Shown piece by piece: positions 61,319 through 64,000 of a DNA stretch of 64,000 nucleotides. A model generated the notes under the pieces. It was not told the origin of the DNA. It did no database searches and saw nothing but the letters and a program-made list of their open reading frames with translations. A program made the position numbers and the translations under genes. Every line of letters starts with the position of its first letter. The first letter of the stretch is position 1. The DNA comes from Pithys albifrons albifrons. Taxonomy: Eukaryota; Chordata; Aves; Passeriformes; Thamnophilidae. The stretch lies in assembly GCF_047495875.1 (NCBI RefSeq), contig NC_092461.1:94246431-94310430 (forward strand). The letters are read 5' to 3'.

Positions 61319-62667
61319 AGACGTGGGATTAGTACATGGTAAAATGCCAAATTCAGACACTAATGCAACACACCAGCAGTTGTGTCACGCAGGTATATAT
61401 TTGGCAAGAAAAAAACCCATGAAACAGAATCATGCTGTCCTGCAACTCCTGTATCTCTCCTCAGTCTCTGTTCTGCTTTCTCATCATTAACTTTTTCTGT
61501 GATAAGTTTTAGGAAATTTGATTTAAGGCAAGTGAAATAAAGGTCACCAGTCCTTACTTATCACCACATTCAAGCCTGAACATATTATTTGCCTTGCCTG
61601 TTAGTTTTTCAATAGAAAAGTAGTACATACTTCCCAAGCCGACCTGGGAATAAGGACAGGGCTAGGGGAAGGTGTTCTTTTCATATTTTTCTTTGTTTCT
61701 CACTATCCAATTCAATTTTACCTATCAATAAATTCAAACTGTTTTCCCTGGATCAAGTATTTTTTCCCATGATGGTAAGTGGTTAGAGATCTCCCTGTCT
61801 TTATCTTGACCCACAAGGTTTCCCATCTTACTCCCTCGTCAGTGCTGTTGGGGGTGGTGGAAGGCAGGGGGAGAGGCTCAGAGAAGAGAGAGAGCAGCTG
61901 GATGGGCATCTGGCAGCCAGCGAAGATAAACCCACCACAGGCATTAACTAAAAATTATGTGAAAATCCCCAAACTTGTATGAATAGGTATTTAAACATCA
62001 TTATTTTTAGATGATGATTTCCTCATTCTTTTAGCTTGGATACTTGATTATTACATTTGCTCCTGCGAGGAACATTAACATTTATTTGGTGCACTTGCAC
62101 TAATACAGATTTCTTTCTTGGATGATTTTTTCTCTTCATTTTTCTCTGTTATGAGCTTCATGAAGGTAACTTTTCCTTCTCCCAAAACATCCTTAAGTTC
62201 CACCCCCTGCTCTACAAGAGTGCTAAGAAACAGGTGATGGTGAACATCTCTGTTCAGCTCAGCAGGCTGATGTAATGTGCACAGCATGCAGCTGGAGCCA
62301 CAAATGAGGAACAGTTAGCAAGAGCTTCAGAGACCTTGATGTACGTGCACCAGATAAAAGTCATCACTCATGGATACTGTAAAGGGTCCAAACCACCAAA
62401 ATATATAAATGCATAACAGCAATAAACAGCTGCTAATGTATCACCAGTGGCTCCTGAAGTCTTGCATGAAAGAACAAACCAGAGAAGTTATATTTTCCAA
62501 CAGAAACCACAAGGTGATGTGTAACCAAGTTGTGTCTGTTTGCAGTCACGTGTACATGCACTGCATTAACAATGGTGGGTTTTTTCCCTCTTCTTTAATA
62601 TATTACACTGCTTCCAAGATGAAATTTTGCAGGGAATAAAGTCAGCATATTTATTGTTCTGTATTAA

Positions 62668-62700
62668 AATATATATATATATGCATTCAATATATATATG
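62668..62700. repeat. (TA)n-rich tract
   Basis: Two TATATA blocks separated by GCATTCAA. Simple sequence. Confidence 0.85.
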
Positions 62701-64000
62701 CAAATGTTAGTGAAATAACTTGCCCATATGAGGCCTACACAAGCGTCCTATCTACAATGTAAACCAACCAACAAACAAACAAATAAAAAGGAGAAAGAAG
62801 AAAATAGGGTAGAGACAGTAAAACATAGTTTTAAGAGGAACAGTCTGTGTCACTGGTGCTCATTAGTACTGCTGAGAACTACCATGCCAGCACACAGCAC
62901 AGCCATTTTGCTGTCAGCATTCATATGCTGCTGCAATGTGCTGTGTTGATGCTTCAGCTTGCCTGGACCTAGCTGGGGACTGTTTGGGCTGTGTTCTGCT
63001 GCACAGTGTAGACATACCCTCAGGGTCTAGTGCTGCTTATTCACATTTCTTGTATGTGCTAACTCACTAAAAACAAATTTTGCATTTGTTACAGAGCAAG
63101 CAGTGAACATCCATTCTGCTATGTGCTTCCTCACAACTCACCCCATGGCATTCTGAGGTGTATCAAAATCTAGTCAAAGCAGAAAAACAGAACATACTGA
63201 AAAAGAGATAATGTTAAGGGTTAATTTTTTCTTGAGTGTTTCTTCCTTTTGCCCTAGCTATTACAAAATTGGATTGCATATTATTTGGGTAAAGACTTTC
63301 ACCAATAAAAATATTCCACTGAATAGTGAGCAAAATTAAAATACATGACAACAAAACAGAGCATGTTAAAAACTCAAAAGAAACCGACTCCTGACCCTTA
63401 ACTCATTTCATGTTTCTTGAGTCCACAGCAATTATATTATCATGCTAACACCATTGTCATTAGTAGTAATGAGAAAACTGCTCTATTTAAAGATCATGAG
63501 ACAGGTGCTAAAAATTTATGAGAATAAGAGTCCTAAGGGATTAATGATTTTCGTTTCTAATATGCAACACAATTACAAGGTACTCTCTCTAGCAATGGGA
63601 CACATCCTTTTCAAAAAAAGGCTAGAAAGAAAAAGTAAATTAAAAGTATTCAGCCATAGGCATTAAGCATTAAAACTTTTATGGAAAAGATTAGAGATTT
63701 CTGTGATGGATGGTGTTATCCAAATGCATAGAAAGTGGGACATGGAAAGAGAGATCATCAGAGTTCTATTCCTCCCCACCCAGCCGAGAATACCATCACC
63801 TCCTTAAAAAGTATACACTTACTCTTAAAAGGCCCTGCACAGCATTAGCACTATTAAACTGTAAGACTGAGAGAAAAAAAAATATGGACTCAAGATGAAA
63901 TAGAAAAATATCATTTGGTAGTTGCTTGTCACTTCAAGAATACTTTCAAACAGTAAATGAATGAAGGAGGCATTAGGTTCCCAGAATTGTAGGAGATATA

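Larger units (their letters stand above)
55913..64000. other. Unique-looking AT-rich DNA to the window end, no gene seen
   Basis: No host exon, RNA gene or confident transposon. It contains a C-rich tract at 57294-57330, a CA run at 60050-60065, a perfect short hairpin at 61295-61318, and a TA-rich tract at 62668-62700. All open frames are short and unsupported. Confidence 0.55.

Noticed and set aside
62881..63030. Slightly GC-richer stretch rich in 'gctgc' and 'cagca' as a repeat or exon
   Set aside because: No consistent unit, frame or family resemblance could be found.

Overview
The window is AT-rich vertebrate nuclear DNA, almost certainly from a bird. The main evidence is a set of CR1 LINE fragments in both orientations. 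Several keep the CR1 3' end (a 'gatgatct...cagaggtcc...ttcc' block followed by ATTCTATGATTCT-like octamers), and one keeps readable CR1 ORF2 C-terminal coding sequence. There are also avian-type endogenous retrovirus (ERV) LTRs. I recognise no host protein-coding exon, tRNA, rRNA or other RNA gene. The short reading frames look like chance frames or transposon remnants. The window is most simply read as intergenic DNA or the inside of a very large intron. I cannot name the species or the neighbouring genes.

Layout. 1-5.5 kb is unique-looking DNA with an imperfect TAA/TAG microsatellite. 5.5-6.5 kb holds the best CR1 copy (+). 13.1-13.75 kb has two minus-strand CR1 pieces, one with an A-rich expansion inside it. 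15.4-16.3 kb has two successive plus-strand CR1 3' ends. 23.8-24.45 kb has a plus and a minus CR1 fragment. 29.28-29.80 kb is a solo LTR with a perfect 5-bp target duplication. 31.4-31.6 kb is an A/C-rich tract plus a CR1 tail. 34.63-38.25 kb is the most structured part, a three-layer nest of retroviral elements. 40.2 kb has a perfect (AT)n tract. 43.04-43.94 kb is a second solo LTR. 45.15-45.33 kb is an all-purine 12-bp minisatellite. 46.7-47.2 kb is another CR1. 55.15-55.9 kb is a CR1 ORF2 scrap followed by a third solo LTR. The rest to 64 kb is unique-looking.

The nest at 34.6-38.3 kb reads as follows. An ERVL-like solo LTR (A, plus strand, target duplication ACTTC) is interrupted twice. 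First, a different 643-bp LTR (B, target duplication GGTAC) sits in A's probable promoter. Second, a small minus-strand provirus (C) has two 218-bp LTRs, a tRNA-Trp-like primer site, a polypurine tract, and only about 1.8 kb of interior. That interior holds a broken envelope transmembrane remnant and a tandemly repeated leader. The intact relative of A at 55,281-55,907 (minus strand) lets the interrupted copy be put back in order by simple comparison. Provirus C is the item most deserving of follow-up. It looks like an internally deleted or non-autonomous avian retroviral family, with repeats in its leader and adjacent dyad symmetries near its 3' end.
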